From contig CAKRVL010000046.1 in the NCBI GenBank assembly GCA_934408705.1, forward strand, positions 1 to 19,414: 19,414 bases of DNA. The letters are read 5' to 3'. The position numbers and the translations under genes were made by a program. The first letter of the stretch is position 1. The number at the start of each line of letters is the position of its first letter. Below the pieces are notes generated by a model, which was not told where the DNA came from, made no database searches, and was given only the letters and a program-made list of their open reading frames with translations. Below, in pieces: positions 1 through 7,439 of the stretch. The DNA is from an uncultured Blautia sp. Lineage in GTDB: Bacteria; Bacillota; Clostridia; Lachnospirales; Lachnospiraceae.

Positions 1-3
1 TAT

Positions 4-74
4 GGTGCCATAGCCAAGTGGTAAGGCAAAGGTCTGCAACACCTCTATCCCCAGTTCAAATCTGGGTGGCACCT
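4..74 (+). tRNA. tRNA-Cys (GCA)
   Basis: A full cloverleaf can be folded. The seven-base acceptor stem (GGTGCCA, 4-10) pairs with TGGCACC at 67-73. The anticodon GCA lies at 36-38 in the loop CTGCAAC. The T arm is CCCAG, TTCAAAT, CTGGG at 50-66. The unpaired discriminator base at 74 is T, a known cysteine identity element. The CCA end is not encoded, so it must be added after transcription. The gene stands alone here; any preceding tRNA genes would lie outside the window. Confidence 0.96.
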
Positions 75-77
75 CTT

Positions 78-111
78 AAAGCTCTTGAACATTCATTCAA
101 GAGCTTTTTTC
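78..111 (+). terminator. Intrinsic terminator after tRNA-Cys
   Basis: A perfect ten-base stem (AGCTCTTGAA, 80-89, with TTCAAGAGCT, 96-105) closes a six-base loop and runs into a T tract at 105-110. It lies four bases after the tRNA and should end that transcript. Confidence 0.93.
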
Positions 112-139
112 TGTAATCGATAAAGTTTTAAAAAAGGCA

Positions 140-168
140 ATGACAAAACACTAATGCAGTGCTATAAT
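140..168 (+). promoter_or_regulatory. Promoter of the MATE transporter gene
   Basis: ATGACA at 140-145 (-35) and a perfect TATAAT at 163-168 (-10) are separated by 17 bases. The predicted start is near 175, giving a leader of about 68 bases before the ATG at 243. Confidence 0.8.
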
Positions 169-183
169 CCATATGATGGTGAC

Positions 184-210
184 AAAGAGAGGTCCATGAG
201 GCCTTTTTTT
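184..210 (+). promoter_or_regulatory. Leader hairpin with U-rich 3' arm (possible attenuator)
   Basis: AAAGAGAGGTC (184-194) can pair with GGCCTTTTTTT (200-210) across a five-base loop, using several G-U pairs. It starts about ten bases after the predicted transcription start and its 3' arm is a T run, as in weak intrinsic terminators. No antiterminator partner or upstream peptide is visible, so a role in attenuation is inference. Confidence 0.35.
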
Positions 211-242
211 TACGCTGAGTTTGATGAAGGAGAAGAAGTGAA

Positions 243-1583
243 ATGAAAGAGGAAAGACAGGATCTGACTACGGGATCTATCTGGGGGAAAATGCTGTTTT
301 TCAGTATTCCGCTTGTGATGACGAATCTCTTGCAGGTGTTGTTTAATATGGCAGATATTGCCGTTATTGGCCAGTTTGCAGGATCATTATCTTTAGGAGC
401 AGTGGGCTCCACTTCCACACTTGTAACGCTATTTACAGGGATTCTGATCGGTATGGCAGGTGGAATTAATGTTCTGGTTGCAAGATTTTTTGGTGCCAGA
501 GATAAGAGAAGTACCGTTCATACCATTCATACAGCGCTTCTGGTTAGTCTGGCGGCAGGCGTGATCGTAATGGCTTTTGGTTTGATTTTTTCAAAGGGAG
601 TTCTGGAATTGTTAAATACCAAGGCAGAGCTTCTGGATGGAGCTGTGTTGTATATTCAGATATATTTTCTGGGCATGCCTGCGCTGGCTCTTTATAATTT
701 TGGTAATGCAGTGTGTAGTGCTTTGGGAGATACCAAGAAGCCTTTGTATTATCTGGCTTTTGCCGGCGTTGTGAATGTGATTTTGAATTTGTTCCTGGTA
801 ATTGTCTGTAAACTGGATGTAGCCGGTGTAGCAATTGCCAGCATTATTTCCCAGTATATTTCAGCATTCCTGATTTTGCGTGCACTGGCAAAAATGGGAG
901 GGGACTATGCACTTCGCCTTTCAGAATTACATTTTGATAGAAGAATGGCAAAATATATCATACAGATTGGCCTTCCGGCTGGATTACAAAATGGAATTTT
1001 TCAGGTAGCGAACCTGTTTATCCAGGCGGGGGTCAATTCTTTCGATGCGACGATGGTTGCAGGTAACTCTGCAGCAGCCAATGCAGATGCGCTTTTATAT
1101 GATACGATGGCAGCCTTTTACACGGCCTGTGGAAGCTTTATGGGTCAGAATTACGGTGCAGGGAAAAGAGATCGTGTACGAAAAAGTTATCTGATCAGTC
1201 TGACTTATTCTTTTGGAATCGGATTGATCGGAGGAATCTGCCTGGTCATTTTCGGAAAGCAGTTTCTGGCATTGTTTACCGGTGAAGCTGCTGTTATTGA
1301 GGCTGGAATGAAGCGTCTTACCATTATGGGATTCAGTTACGGATTTTCTGCATTTATGGATTGTACCATTGCTGGTTCTCGTGCGTTAGGCAAGAGTATT
1401 GTTCCTACTGTTATTGTAATTATGGGCTCCTGTGTGTTCCGAATGATCTGGGTGAATACGGTTTTCGCTTACTTCAGAACGATTCCATCTCTCTATTTGC
1501 TGTATATATTCTCATGGGGAATTACGGCAATTGTGGAGATCATTTATTTTATCCATGTGTATAAGACTACAAAAATTGAATGA
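243..1583 (+). CDS. MATE family multidrug efflux transporter
   Basis: This 446-residue integral membrane protein has the length and roughly twelve hydrophobic segments of the MATE (multi-antimicrobial extrusion) family, which exports cationic drugs or metabolites in exchange for Na+ or H+. The first membrane segment carries the family pattern LFNMADIAVIGQFAG (about residues 33-47). A second half-repeat begins near residue 240 with IGLPAGLQNGIFQVANLFIQ. AAGGAG at 227-232 precedes the ATG at a workable distance and supports the start. The gene is monocistronic, with its own promoter at 140-168 and a terminator downstream. Substrate cannot be read from the sequence; homologues include drug exporters of the MepA/NorM type. 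Confidence 0.93.
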   Translation: MKEERQDLTTGSIWGKMLFFSIPLVMTNLLQVLFNMADIAVIGQFAGSLSLGAVGSTSTLVTLFTGILIGMAGGINVLVARFFGARDKRSTVHTIHTALLVSLAAGVIVMAFGLIFSKGVLELLNTKAELLDGAVLYIQIYFLGMPALALYNFGNAVCSALGDTKKPLYYLAFAGVVNVILNLFLVIVCKLDVAGVAIASIISQYISAFLILRALAKMGGDYALRLSELHFDRRMAKYIIQIGLPAGLQNGIFQVANLFIQAGVNSFDATMVAGNSAAANADALLYDTMAAFYTACGSFMGQNYGAGKRDRVRKSYLISLTYSFGIGLIGGICLVIFGKQFLALFTGEAAVIEAGMKRLTIMGFSYGFSAFMDCTIAGSRALGKSIVPTVIVIMGSCVFRMIWVNTVFAYFRTIPSLYLLYIFSWGITAIVEIIYFIHVYKTTKIE

Positions 1584-1596
1584 TATGATAAAAGAA

Positions 1597-1664
1597 AACA
1601 GCCTTCCGGACCTTGCTTTTCAATGAAAATTATTGAAAAACATAAACCGGGAGGCTGTTATTTT
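1597..1664. terminator. Bidirectional terminator between MATE gene and DHHW gene
   Basis: AACAGCC-TTCCGG (1597-1609) pairs with CCGGGA-GGCTGTT (1647-1659) with one G-T wobble. The loop holds a second hairpin (TTTTCAAT, 1617-1624, with ATTGAAAA, 1632-1639). A short T run follows on the plus strand (1661-1664) and an A-rich flank gives a T run on the minus strand. It sits between two convergent genes and probably serves both. Confidence 0.85.
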
Positions 1665-1676
1665 GTAATTATAAAG

Positions 1677-2879
1677 TTAAGCCGGGGTGTCCTCGCTCTC
1701 AGTTGAAGCTTCCGCAGAAGCCTCAGAAGGAGCAAGAGTCAGCTCCAGAGAGGTATCTGCGTAGAAAGTATTTGCATTATAAAGATACAGGACTTCCTGA
1801 ATCTCTTCTACCTGTATCAGCTCTTCAAGATCGTCATAGAAATAACGAGGATCTACCAAAACTATCTTACGATAGAATGGAGCCAAGAAAGGTACAAGGC
1901 TGTTGGCATAGGAATCCTTGATTATAAGTAAGGTGCGATTTTCTTCGGTAGGTGTGGTGATCACAACCTTACTATGGTTTCCGCCAAAGAACATAGCATA
2001 TTTATCACGGGTTTCCAGCTGGCTTGTATCGTAGAAGCTAGCTGTTTTTTTCTGCTCATCTACATAATTTACAACAGAGGATGGAACCTCGTCTCTGGGA
2101 AGAAATACGTCCATTTCTTCCTTTTTGGAAGCCCGGAAGCCGCTCTTTGCTGAGAGGGTTCCTTGAAAGCTTTTAGAAACAGGAAGCTTGTCATAGGAAA
2201 TAGAAGAGGAATTGATCCCAAGTACCTTGGCAAGCTGCAGGTAAGCGAAATACGCACCCTGGGTAGTCCAGTGATGGTCTGTGTGGTAATAAATGTTGTC
2301 CTCTTTATGCTGGGAAAGGGTGTCACGCACATCTACAAAGGTAACGCCTGCCTTCTCAAGGGCTGAGGCTGTGGCGTCCAGATAAGGATTCTGGTCAGTG
2401 GCGGCAGCCAGGGCAGGAAGCTTATCGGAAAGGATATTTACGGCATTTGGCGCAATGAGAGCATACTGTGGAAGCTCTGAATGTCTTGCAGCAAAATCTG
2501 CCATGGCATTTACTGTGCGGTTCAGGCGTTCCTGGGAAGGCGCTGTAAAATCCTCCATCAGGTAGCCGTTTTTCCCAAGAAAAACGCCGTTTTCCTTTGT
2601 ATTTCCAAGGATTCGCTGGGAAGCAGCCCGCAGTGTGATCCACCAGTCACGAAGGAAAAACTGGTCATTTACATAGGTTTCATAGCCATCGGCAAATTTA
2701 CCGGAGGTGAGCTGTGAAACGCTGATTGCCGGACGGGAAGCCAGCACACGGTTCTCTTTTTGTGAAAATCCTTTGTCCGGAACAATGAAATTGATTATCA
2801 GCACTGCCAGAATGAAAATTCCGAAGAGACATCCGGTCAGGTGATAGAAGTAACGGTATCCGTTTGGTTTCTTCTTCAT
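1677..2879 (-). CDS. DHHW family (AlgJ/AlgX-like) membrane-anchored O-acyltransferase protein
   Basis: The 400-residue product has a short basic N-terminus, one membrane segment (about 13-33) and an extracytoplasmic body. It carries DHHW at 201-204 in the context YYHTDHHWTTQGAY, and a KDSY motif (serine 323), which match the Asp-x-His and Ser elements of the AlgJ/AlgX/DHHW branch of SGNH-fold proteins. In alginate producers such proteins O-acetylate polymer outside the membrane using acyl groups delivered by an MBOAT partner. That partner is encoded immediately upstream. GGAGG lies just before the ATG. The C-terminus is a low-complexity Ala/Ser/Glu tail (about 383-400). It is the last gene of a four-gene minus-strand operon. 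The polymer modified is unknown. Confidence 0.85.
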   Translation of the reverse strand: MKKKPNGYRYFYHLTGCLFGIFILAVLIINFIVPDKGFSQKENRVLASRPAISVSQLTSGKFADGYETYVNDQFFLRDWWITLRAASQRILGNTKENGVFLGKNGYLMEDFTAPSQERLNRTVNAMADFAARHSELPQYALIAPNAVNILSDKLPALAAATDQNPYLDATASALEKAGVTFVDVRDTLSQHKEDNIYYHTDHHWTTQGAYFAYLQLAKVLGINSSSISYDKLPVSKSFQGTLSAKSGFRASKKEEMDVFLPRDEVPSSVVNYVDEQKKTASFYDTSQLETRDKYAMFFGGNHSKVVITTPTEENRTLLIIKDSYANSLVPFLAPFYRKIVLVDPRYFYDDLEELIQVEEIQEVLYLYNANTFYADTSLELTLAPSEASAEASTESEDTPA

Positions 2880-2898
2880 AGGTCCTCCAATTAATGTG

Positions 2899-2943
2899 GT
2901 ATCAGCTTTATATTGTGTGAAAAGATACTAGAATTGCTGATAC
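2899..2943 (-). repeat. Inverted repeat at the MBOAT-DHHW junction
   Basis: GTATCAGC (2899-2906) and GCTGATAC (2936-2943) are perfect inverted copies separated by 29 bases. One arm covers the last MBOAT codons and the other lies in the 48-base gap before the DHHW gene. There is no T tract, so this is not an obvious terminator; it could stabilise or process the mRNA between the two cistrons. Confidence 0.45.
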
Positions 2944-4316
2944 ATAAATGGTGTATAGGAACTGTAAATCATATAGGCAATGCAAAGGAAAAACAGGAGC
3001 GCATTTATGGCTGCGGCAAGGTAGTTATTCCGTCTTGCAAGGCGTTTAAAGGATTGGTAAAGTCCGGGACGACAGCTGATAATGGAGATAATGAGCAGAA
3101 GCAGTCCGGATTTCAGGGCATAAAGGGATGCCCGGTCTGCGAAGCAGGAAGCACCAAAGCCCAGCATAGCTCCTAACATTTTTCCAATGGCAGCTGGTGT
3201 GGACTGGCTGAAAAATACCCAGCCAATTATTACTGCCAGCATAGTGTAGACATTGCGGATCCAGGTAGGTGCTTTTTCAAGAAAGCGTCCCAGAAGAAAT
3301 TTCTCAGCGAGAAGGAGCAGTCCGTAGTAAACTCCCCAGAACACAAAGTTCCAGCTTGCACCATGCCAGAGACCTGTGAGTGCCCAGACAACAAGGATGT
3401 TGCGGACATGTTTTCCAGTAGAAACACGGTTGCCTCCAAGTGGGATGTAAATATAATCACGGAACCAGCTTCCCAGTGAAATATGCCAGCGGCGCCAGAA
3501 CTCAGAGACGCTGGTGGAAATATAGGGATAATCAAAGTTATTCTTGAAATTGAAGCCCAGCATCTGTCCAAGACCGATTGCCATATCAGAATATCCGCTG
3601 AAATCAAAGTACAGCTCCAGGGTATATGCACCGATAGCAAGCCAGGTTCCTACAAAAGAGGTAGTGCCTGAAGTCTGAAGTGTAGTATACAATGCGGATA
3701 AGTTATCAGCCAGCAGAACCTTCTTGGAAAGACCTTTGATGAAAAGCTCTGCGCCAGCACCCAGACGCGTCATATTAATGCTGCGGCGTCCGATTGAATT
3801 CTGGATATCCGTATAACGGACAATAGGACCTGCCGTCATATGAGGGAACATGGTACTGTACACTGCATATGGGAAAAAGCCCTGGCAGGGCTCTGTTTTG
3901 CCCATGTAAATGTCCAGAATATAGGACAGATTCTTAAAGGTATAAAAGGAAAGTCCGATTGGCAGTGCAAGCTGTGGATAAGTAAGCTTCAGGCCTGTAA
4001 TGCCGCTGATAGTATCCAGCAGAAAGCCCCAGTATTTGAAAAATCCCAGGATCAGAAGGTTGATCACAATCGCAAAAACCAGGTTACGCTTGCGAGCCGG
4101 ATCATTTTCTTTTATTTCTCCCAGCTCTTTCCCTATGTAATAGTTAAAAAAGCTTGAAAAGAGCATAAGGATCAGATAAGTAGGATCTCCCCAGGCGTAA
4201 AAGAAAATGCTTCCTGCAAAAAGTACAGGATTGCGTGCCCTGGCTGGTACAAAATAGTAGATCAGCAGAAATATGGGAAGAAAGCAAAATATAAATATTA
4301 CACTGTTAAATACCAT
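2928..4316 (-). CDS. MBOAT family O-acyltransferase (AlgI/DltB-like)
   Basis: This 462-residue polytopic membrane protein shows the MBOAT signature regions. LYFDFSGYSDMAIGLG lies at about 235-250, followed by EFWRRWHISLGSWFRDYIY around 272-290 with histidine 278, and then LWHGASWNF with the family's near-invariant catalytic histidine at 318. AlgI-type MBOAT proteins pass acyl groups, usually acetyl, across the cytoplasmic membrane to extracytoplasmic acceptors. AGGAG lies about nine bases before the ATG. It starts 13 bases after the DUF4358 gene and precedes the DHHW gene, so it is the membrane core of the predicted O-acylation cassette. DltB is a paralogous possibility, but dltA, dltC and dltD are absent, which favours the AlgI type. 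Confidence 0.92.
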   Translation of the reverse strand: MVFNSVIFIFCFLPIFLLIYYFVPARARNPVLFAGSIFFYAWGDPTYLILMLFSSFFNYYIGKELGEIKENDPARKRNLVFAIVINLLILGFFKYWGFLLDTISGITGLKLTYPQLALPIGLSFYTFKNLSYILDIYMGKTEPCQGFFPYAVYSTMFPHMTAGPIVRYTDIQNSIGRRSINMTRLGAGAELFIKGLSKKVLLADNLSALYTTLQTSGTTSFVGTWLAIGAYTLELYFDFSGYSDMAIGLGQMLGFNFKNNFDYPYISTSVSEFWRRWHISLGSWFRDYIYIPLGGNRVSTGKHVRNILVVWALTGLWHGASWNFVFWGVYYGLLLLAEKFLLGRFLEKAPTWIRNVYTMLAVIIGWVFFSQSTPAAIGKMLGAMLGFGASCFADRASLYALKSGLLLLIISIISCRPGLYQSFKRLARRNNYLAAAINALLFFLCIAYMIYSSYTPFMYQQF

Positions 4317-4329
4317 AACGTAAATTCTC

Positions 4330-4833
4330 CTATATCAGGGATAATAATGCCTGGCGCAGCTCCTGGGCGTTCTCTCCACAGAAATACCAGACGTATACAC
4401 CGCGTTTTTCCACAGAGGCATCTCCAAGAAGAGCCATCTGATCAGTTCCATAGCCCTCGAAAATATTCTTCTGGCTTTCTAAGTGAGCCTGAGCAGCGCT
4501 CAGATAGGATGCTGCCTCAGAGGAAGATTTGGCCTTAATTACCAGAATCTCATCTACGGACATGGGTGAGGCAGCTTTTCGGAAAAAATAGCTGTCCAGG
4601 TCGCTGTCATCAATCTGGTAGAAGCGGCGAAGTCCGGACACGCTGGGCTCGTCAAGATCAGTTACTCCGGAAATCTGTTCAAGGGCAGCAGAAATTTTAT
4701 CCATGGATACGTCTGCTGCATAATCAGATACATAAAGGCGTCCAAGGTATATCACCAGGAAAATTACCATGACAGTCTTTACGATAAGGGGAACAGTAAT
4801 TTTGAAATCGTTTATTTTTATGTTTGGTTTCAT
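4330..4833 (-). CDS. DUF4358 domain-containing membrane-anchored protein
   Basis: I chose the ATG at 4833-4831 (167 residues, MKPNIKIND). It overlaps the TGA of the preceding gene as ATGA, a classic translational coupling arrangement, and AGGGCAGG lies just before it; an in-frame ATG 36 bases upstream would extend into that gene. The product has one membrane segment (about residues 16-32) and a small extracytoplasmic domain. Its pattern, with SPMSVDEILVIKAKS, then SYLSAAQAHLESQKNIFEGY, then a hydrophobic YVWYFC strand, fits the DUF4358 family, which has no assigned function. Its fixed place between an SGNH hydrolase and an MBOAT protein suggests an accessory role in polymer acylation; this is inference. 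Confidence 0.8.
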   Translation of the reverse strand: MKPNIKINDFKITVPLIVKTVMVIFLVIYLGRLYVSDYAADVSMDKISAALEQISGVTDLDEPSVSGLRRFYQIDDSDLDSYFFRKAASPMSVDEILVIKAKSSSEAASYLSAAQAHLESQKNIFEGYGTDQMALLGDASVEKRGVYVWYFCGENAQELRQALLSLI

Positions 4834-5612
4834 ACAAGACCTGCCCTTTCTGCCATATAAGTAAGCCATTTGGGATAATAGCTGTAGACCATATGCTCAC
4901 CATCCGGCTCGTACATGTCATCATCTACAAGGAATGCGTCATCAATGAAGGTACAGCCCATTTCATCACAGAAATCACGTAATGCCTGATTAAAGGAATC
5001 ATAGTAAGCAAGTGCCGGGCTTCGGTCAATGGCACTTTGCGCGATAGGCAGTATACTGTTAATGTAAATGGCAGTATCCGGAAGAGCACTCTGGATCTGT
5101 TTTATTTTTACACGGTATGCATCGATAAAGGCAGAAGAATCACCGTTGTAGATTTCCAGGTCATTTGCTCCAAAGGACAGGAAAAATACGCTTGGATTCA
5201 GACTGATAGCAGTATTTATCTGATCATCGGCATCATCAATGCGAAGGCCAAGCTTGGCAACTACAATACTGGTATCAAGAAAACCATATTCTGCGATGGA
5301 TTCTGTAATAGAGTCACCTACGATAACAGTTCCTTGAAATGCCTGTTTAATTTGTACATCTGTGAGAATTTCGCCGAGAACACCTTCCTCAGAGTCAGAG
5401 CCTGCAGGCTTCTCCTTCTCGTTAAGAGCGCGGATCTGATCCTCTATGCTGGATATATCGGCCGTTTCAAGTTGTTTAAGACGATCAACGGTTTCCTGAC
5501 ATTGCTTGTCAGAGCCATCTGAATGAGAGCAAAAAAAAGCTACCCCTGCAGCCAGCACAACGACAGCTGGGATAACGGCAAGAATGGTTTTGTTGTTTTT
5601 AAAATTATTCAA
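4830..5612 (-). CDS. SGNH/GDSL hydrolase family protein, membrane anchored
   Basis: The 260-residue product has an N-terminal membrane segment (about 9-27), a probable coiled coil (about 36-66) and an SGNH domain. Block I is VIVGDSITES with serine 101, block II contributes glycine 122 (KLGL), block III is GAND with asparagine 150, and block V is DGEH with aspartate 237 and histidine 240, so the catalytic set is complete. Such enzymes are esterases or acyltransferases acting on carbohydrate O-acyl groups. The start is a TTG at 5612-5610, supported by GGAG nine to ten bases upstream; no in-frame ATG fits. It is the first gene of the O-acylation operon, which runs from the promoter at 5662-5689. 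Confidence 0.87.
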   Translation of the reverse strand: MNNFKNNKTILAVIPAVVVLAAGVAFFCSHSDGSDKQCQETVDRLKQLETADISSIEDQIRALNEKEKPAGSDSEEGVLGEILTDVQIKQAFQGTVIVGDSITESIAEYGFLDTSIVVAKLGLRIDDADDQINTAISLNPSVFFLSFGANDLEIYNGDSSAFIDAYRVKIKQIQSALPDTAIYINSILPIAQSAIDRSPALAYYDSFNQALRDFCDEMGCTFIDDAFLVDDDMYEPDGEHMVYSYYPKWLTYMAERAGLV

Positions 5613-5661
5613 GATTCAATTCTCCGATATAAATAGATATAATTCGTTTTCCTTCGACATT

Positions 5662-5689
5662 ATTATAATACCACAGTGAAAAACTTCAA
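5662..5689 (-). promoter_or_regulatory. Promoter of the minus-strand O-acylation operon
   Basis: Read on the minus strand, TTGAAG (5689-5684) and a perfect TATAAT (5667-5662) are separated by 16 bases. The predicted start near 5655 gives a leader of about 43 bases before the TTG start codon. Confidence 0.75.
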
Positions 5690-5741
5690 GTATAAAAATG
5701 GATTTTTATATAGGAAATAATATTCTTTTTCTGGCTTTTTG

Positions 5742-5770
5742 TGGACGAATTTCACGAAAAGGGGTATACT
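5742..5770 (+). promoter_or_regulatory. Promoter of the HdeD-arginase-Lgt-Csp operon
   Basis: TGGACG (5742-5747) and TATACT (5765-5770) are separated by 17 bases. The start near 5777 lies 30 bases before the ATG at 5807. The promoter is divergent from that of the O-acylation operon, with about 50 bases between the two -35 boxes. Confidence 0.65.
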
Positions 5771-5806
5771 GTCCAAAAGAACTGGAGGATGACAGGAGGA
5801 GAAGTG

Positions 5807-6649
5807 ATGGAAGACAAGAAAAGTAAGATTTTGAGGGGGCAGATTCCCACATCTGTGTTTTATATTCTGTTTGGACTGTGCCTGGCGCTTATGCCTGTGG
5901 AGACAGTGAATGTGCTGTGTAAGGTTGTTTTCGGGCTGGTTCTGATCGGAGCAGGAGTTTATCATATTCTGATTTTTGTTCTGGAAAAAGATAACTCTAC
6001 CATACTGGATCTTTTTTCTGGTGTGATCGTGCTTGTGATCGGTATATTCCTGTTTATGAATCCAACTGTAGTTGTGAAACTTCTTACACTTATGCTGGGG
6101 GCTTTTATTCTGGTAGACAGCATCTGGATGCTGAGGGGCAGCATGAAGCTTAAGAAGAGAAAGCAGCGTGCATGGAAGGCATTTCTCATTGAGAGTCTGA
6201 TTTTCGTAGGGCTTGGAGTGGTGCTTCTGGTGAATCCATTTTCAGAGCTTAAAAGGACAGTGCAGATTGCCGGAGGTATTTTTGTAGCAAATGGTGTGCT
6301 GGATATTATTTTTTATCTGATTTTGAAGCATGGACTGAAGAAGGAACCGGCAGAGGACAATGTGGAGGCTGACATCAGAAAGCAGGAGCCTGAGGAAGTA
6401 CAGGAAACCCAGGCCTCACAGGAGGTTCGGGTAGAACAGGAAGCTAAGACTGAGCAGGAGGCTCGGGTAGAGCAGGAAGTTCAGGCAGAGCAGGAGGTTC
6501 AGGCCGCACAGCAGGTTCAGGCAGAACAGGAAGTCCAGGCAGAGCAGGAGGCTCAGGCAGAGCAGGAAGTCCAGAATGAGCAGGAGACTCAGGCAGAGCA
6601 GGAAGTTCAGACTGAGCCTGAGGAAGTTCTGGAGGAATGGAAGGATTGA
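5807..6649 (+). CDS. HdeD family (DUF308) membrane protein with Glu/Gln repeat tail
   Basis: The start is the ATG at 5807 (280 residues), seven bases after a perfect AGGAGG (5794-5799); an in-frame ATG at 5741 falls upstream of the predicted transcription start. Residues 15-173 form about six membrane segments in paired repeats with short polar turns. Turn-and-helix patterns such as LFGLCLALMPVE and GVVLLVNPF are typical of the HdeD/DUF308 family, named for an E. coli acid-resistance membrane protein but functionally open in Firmicutes. From residue about 180 the protein becomes highly charged, and residues 200-271 are twelve six-residue units of the type EVQAEQ, probably a long helical or coiled-coil tail on the cytoplasmic side. 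The tail is absent from typical members. It is the first gene of a four-gene operon. Confidence 0.82.
   Translation: MEDKKSKILRGQIPTSVFYILFGLCLALMPVETVNVLCKVVFGLVLIGAGVYHILIFVLEKDNSTILDLFSGVIVLVIGIFLFMNPTVVVKLLTLMLGAFILVDSIWMLRGSMKLKKRKQRAWKAFLIESLIFVGLGVVLLVNPFSELKRTVQIAGGIFVANGVLDIIFYLILKHGLKKEPAEDNVEADIRKQEPEEVQETQASQEVRVEQEAKTEQEARVEQEVQAEQEVQAAQQVQAEQEVQAEQEAQAEQEVQNEQETQAEQEVQTEPEEVLEEWKD
6404..6619 (+). repeat. 18-base minisatellite inside the HdeD-like gene (12 units)
   Basis: Units of 18 bases resembling GAGGTTCAGGCAGAGCAG run in frame from 6404 to 6619, the first unit being degenerate. Units tend to alternate between GAG and GAA as first codon, so a 36-base higher-order repeat is visible. 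Because 18 is a multiple of three, gain or loss of units would change tail length without breaking the frame. Confidence 0.92.
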
Positions 6650-6652
6650 TTG

Positions 6653-7438
6653 ATGCAGAATATTGTGATCATGGACTTTTCCGGTATTTATGAGGAAGAG
6701 CAGTTCTATAAAGGGGAGCAGATTTCATGGATCGATCTGAAGGATATCTCAGGCACTAACTGCTATTGTGACGGAGAAGCCAAGGCGCAGATCCTGGAAA
6801 AAATGGGAGAATATCCTGTTTCCGGAATTTATTTCATTGATTCAGGCAATTATCATTATATGAGCAGGATCGGGGCAGAGCAGGTGAAGGAACCTTTTAA
6901 TCTGCTTGTTTTTGACAATCATACAGACATGCAGCTGCCTGCTTTCGGGGGACTTCTGTCTTGCGGAGGATGGATTGCCAGTGCGCTGGAAGAAGTGGAA
7001 AACCTTAGTGAGGTCTGGCTGATCGGACCAGATGAAGAGGCTTATCAGCAGGTAGAAGAGCAGTTTAAGAAGCGTGTGCATTTTTTGTCCAGAGAGAAGC
7101 TGGCAGAGCTGGATAAGGAAAGCAGTGTAACACAGGAGTTTTGGGATAAGTGGATATCGGAGCTTTCTGGTGACCTGCCTTTATATGTTTCAATTGATAA
7201 GGATGTGCTTTGCCCTGAGGAAGCTGTTACTACCTGGAGTCAGGGAGATATGACTGTGAAGAAAATGCTGGAGATCCTGGGCTGCCTGAGAACGCATTTT
7301 TCCAAGAAGGGCGGCAGGGTTGTCCGTGTAGATATCTGTGGAGAATGTGATCCGGACGGATGCATGGATAACTACAAAAATGACCATGCAAACAAGGAAC
7401 TTTTGGAGTTCTGGAGGCAGCCTGGAGGACTGGAATAA
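6653..7438 (+). CDS. Divergent arginase/agmatinase-fold (ureohydrolase-like) protein
   Basis: The ATG at 6653 (261 residues) follows AAGG at a good distance and lies three bases after the preceding stop; a TTG three bases earlier is less likely. All positions matching the binuclear manganese ligands of the ureohydrolase fold are present: histidine 68 in GNYHYM, aspartate 88, histidine 90 and aspartate 92 in FDNHTDM, and aspartates 182 and 184 in YVSIDKDVL. The surrounding motifs differ from classical enzymes: GGDH is GNYH, DAHxD is DNHTD, and the DP after the last motif is CP. A metal-dependent hydrolase acting on an unknown guanidino, formyl or amide compound is inferred. The protein has no signal peptide and should be cytoplasmic. 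Arginase or agmatinase activity should not be assumed. Confidence 0.75.
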   Translation: MQNIVIMDFSGIYEEEQFYKGEQISWIDLKDISGTNCYCDGEAKAQILEKMGEYPVSGIYFIDSGNYHYMSRIGAEQVKEPFNLLVFDNHTDMQLPAFGGLLSCGGWIASALEEVENLSEVWLIGPDEEAYQQVEEQFKKRVHFLSREKLAELDKESSVTQEFWDKWISELSGDLPLYVSIDKDVLCPEEAVTTWSQGDMTVKKMLEILGCLRTHFSKKGGRVVRVDICGECDPDGCMDNYKNDHANKELLEFWRQPGGLE

Positions 7439-7439
7439 T

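Noticed and set aside
4..111. tRNA-Cys as an integration site for a mobile element.
   Set aside because: No integrase gene and no duplicated tRNA 3' end were seen in the window; the following genes look chromosomal.
5037..5522. Antisense frame opposite the SGNH hydrolase gene.
   Set aside because: The SGNH frame carries a complete catalytic set; the opposite frame has no motif and no plausible start signal.
5741..5806. Upstream ATG extending the HdeD-like protein by 22 residues.
   Set aside because: The extension overlaps the predicted promoter, and a perfect AGGAGG stands seven bases before the ATG at 5807.
6404..6619. Regular short repeats as a possible CRISPR array.
   Set aside because: The units are contiguous 18-mers with no spacers and are in frame within a coding sequence; no cas gene is nearby.
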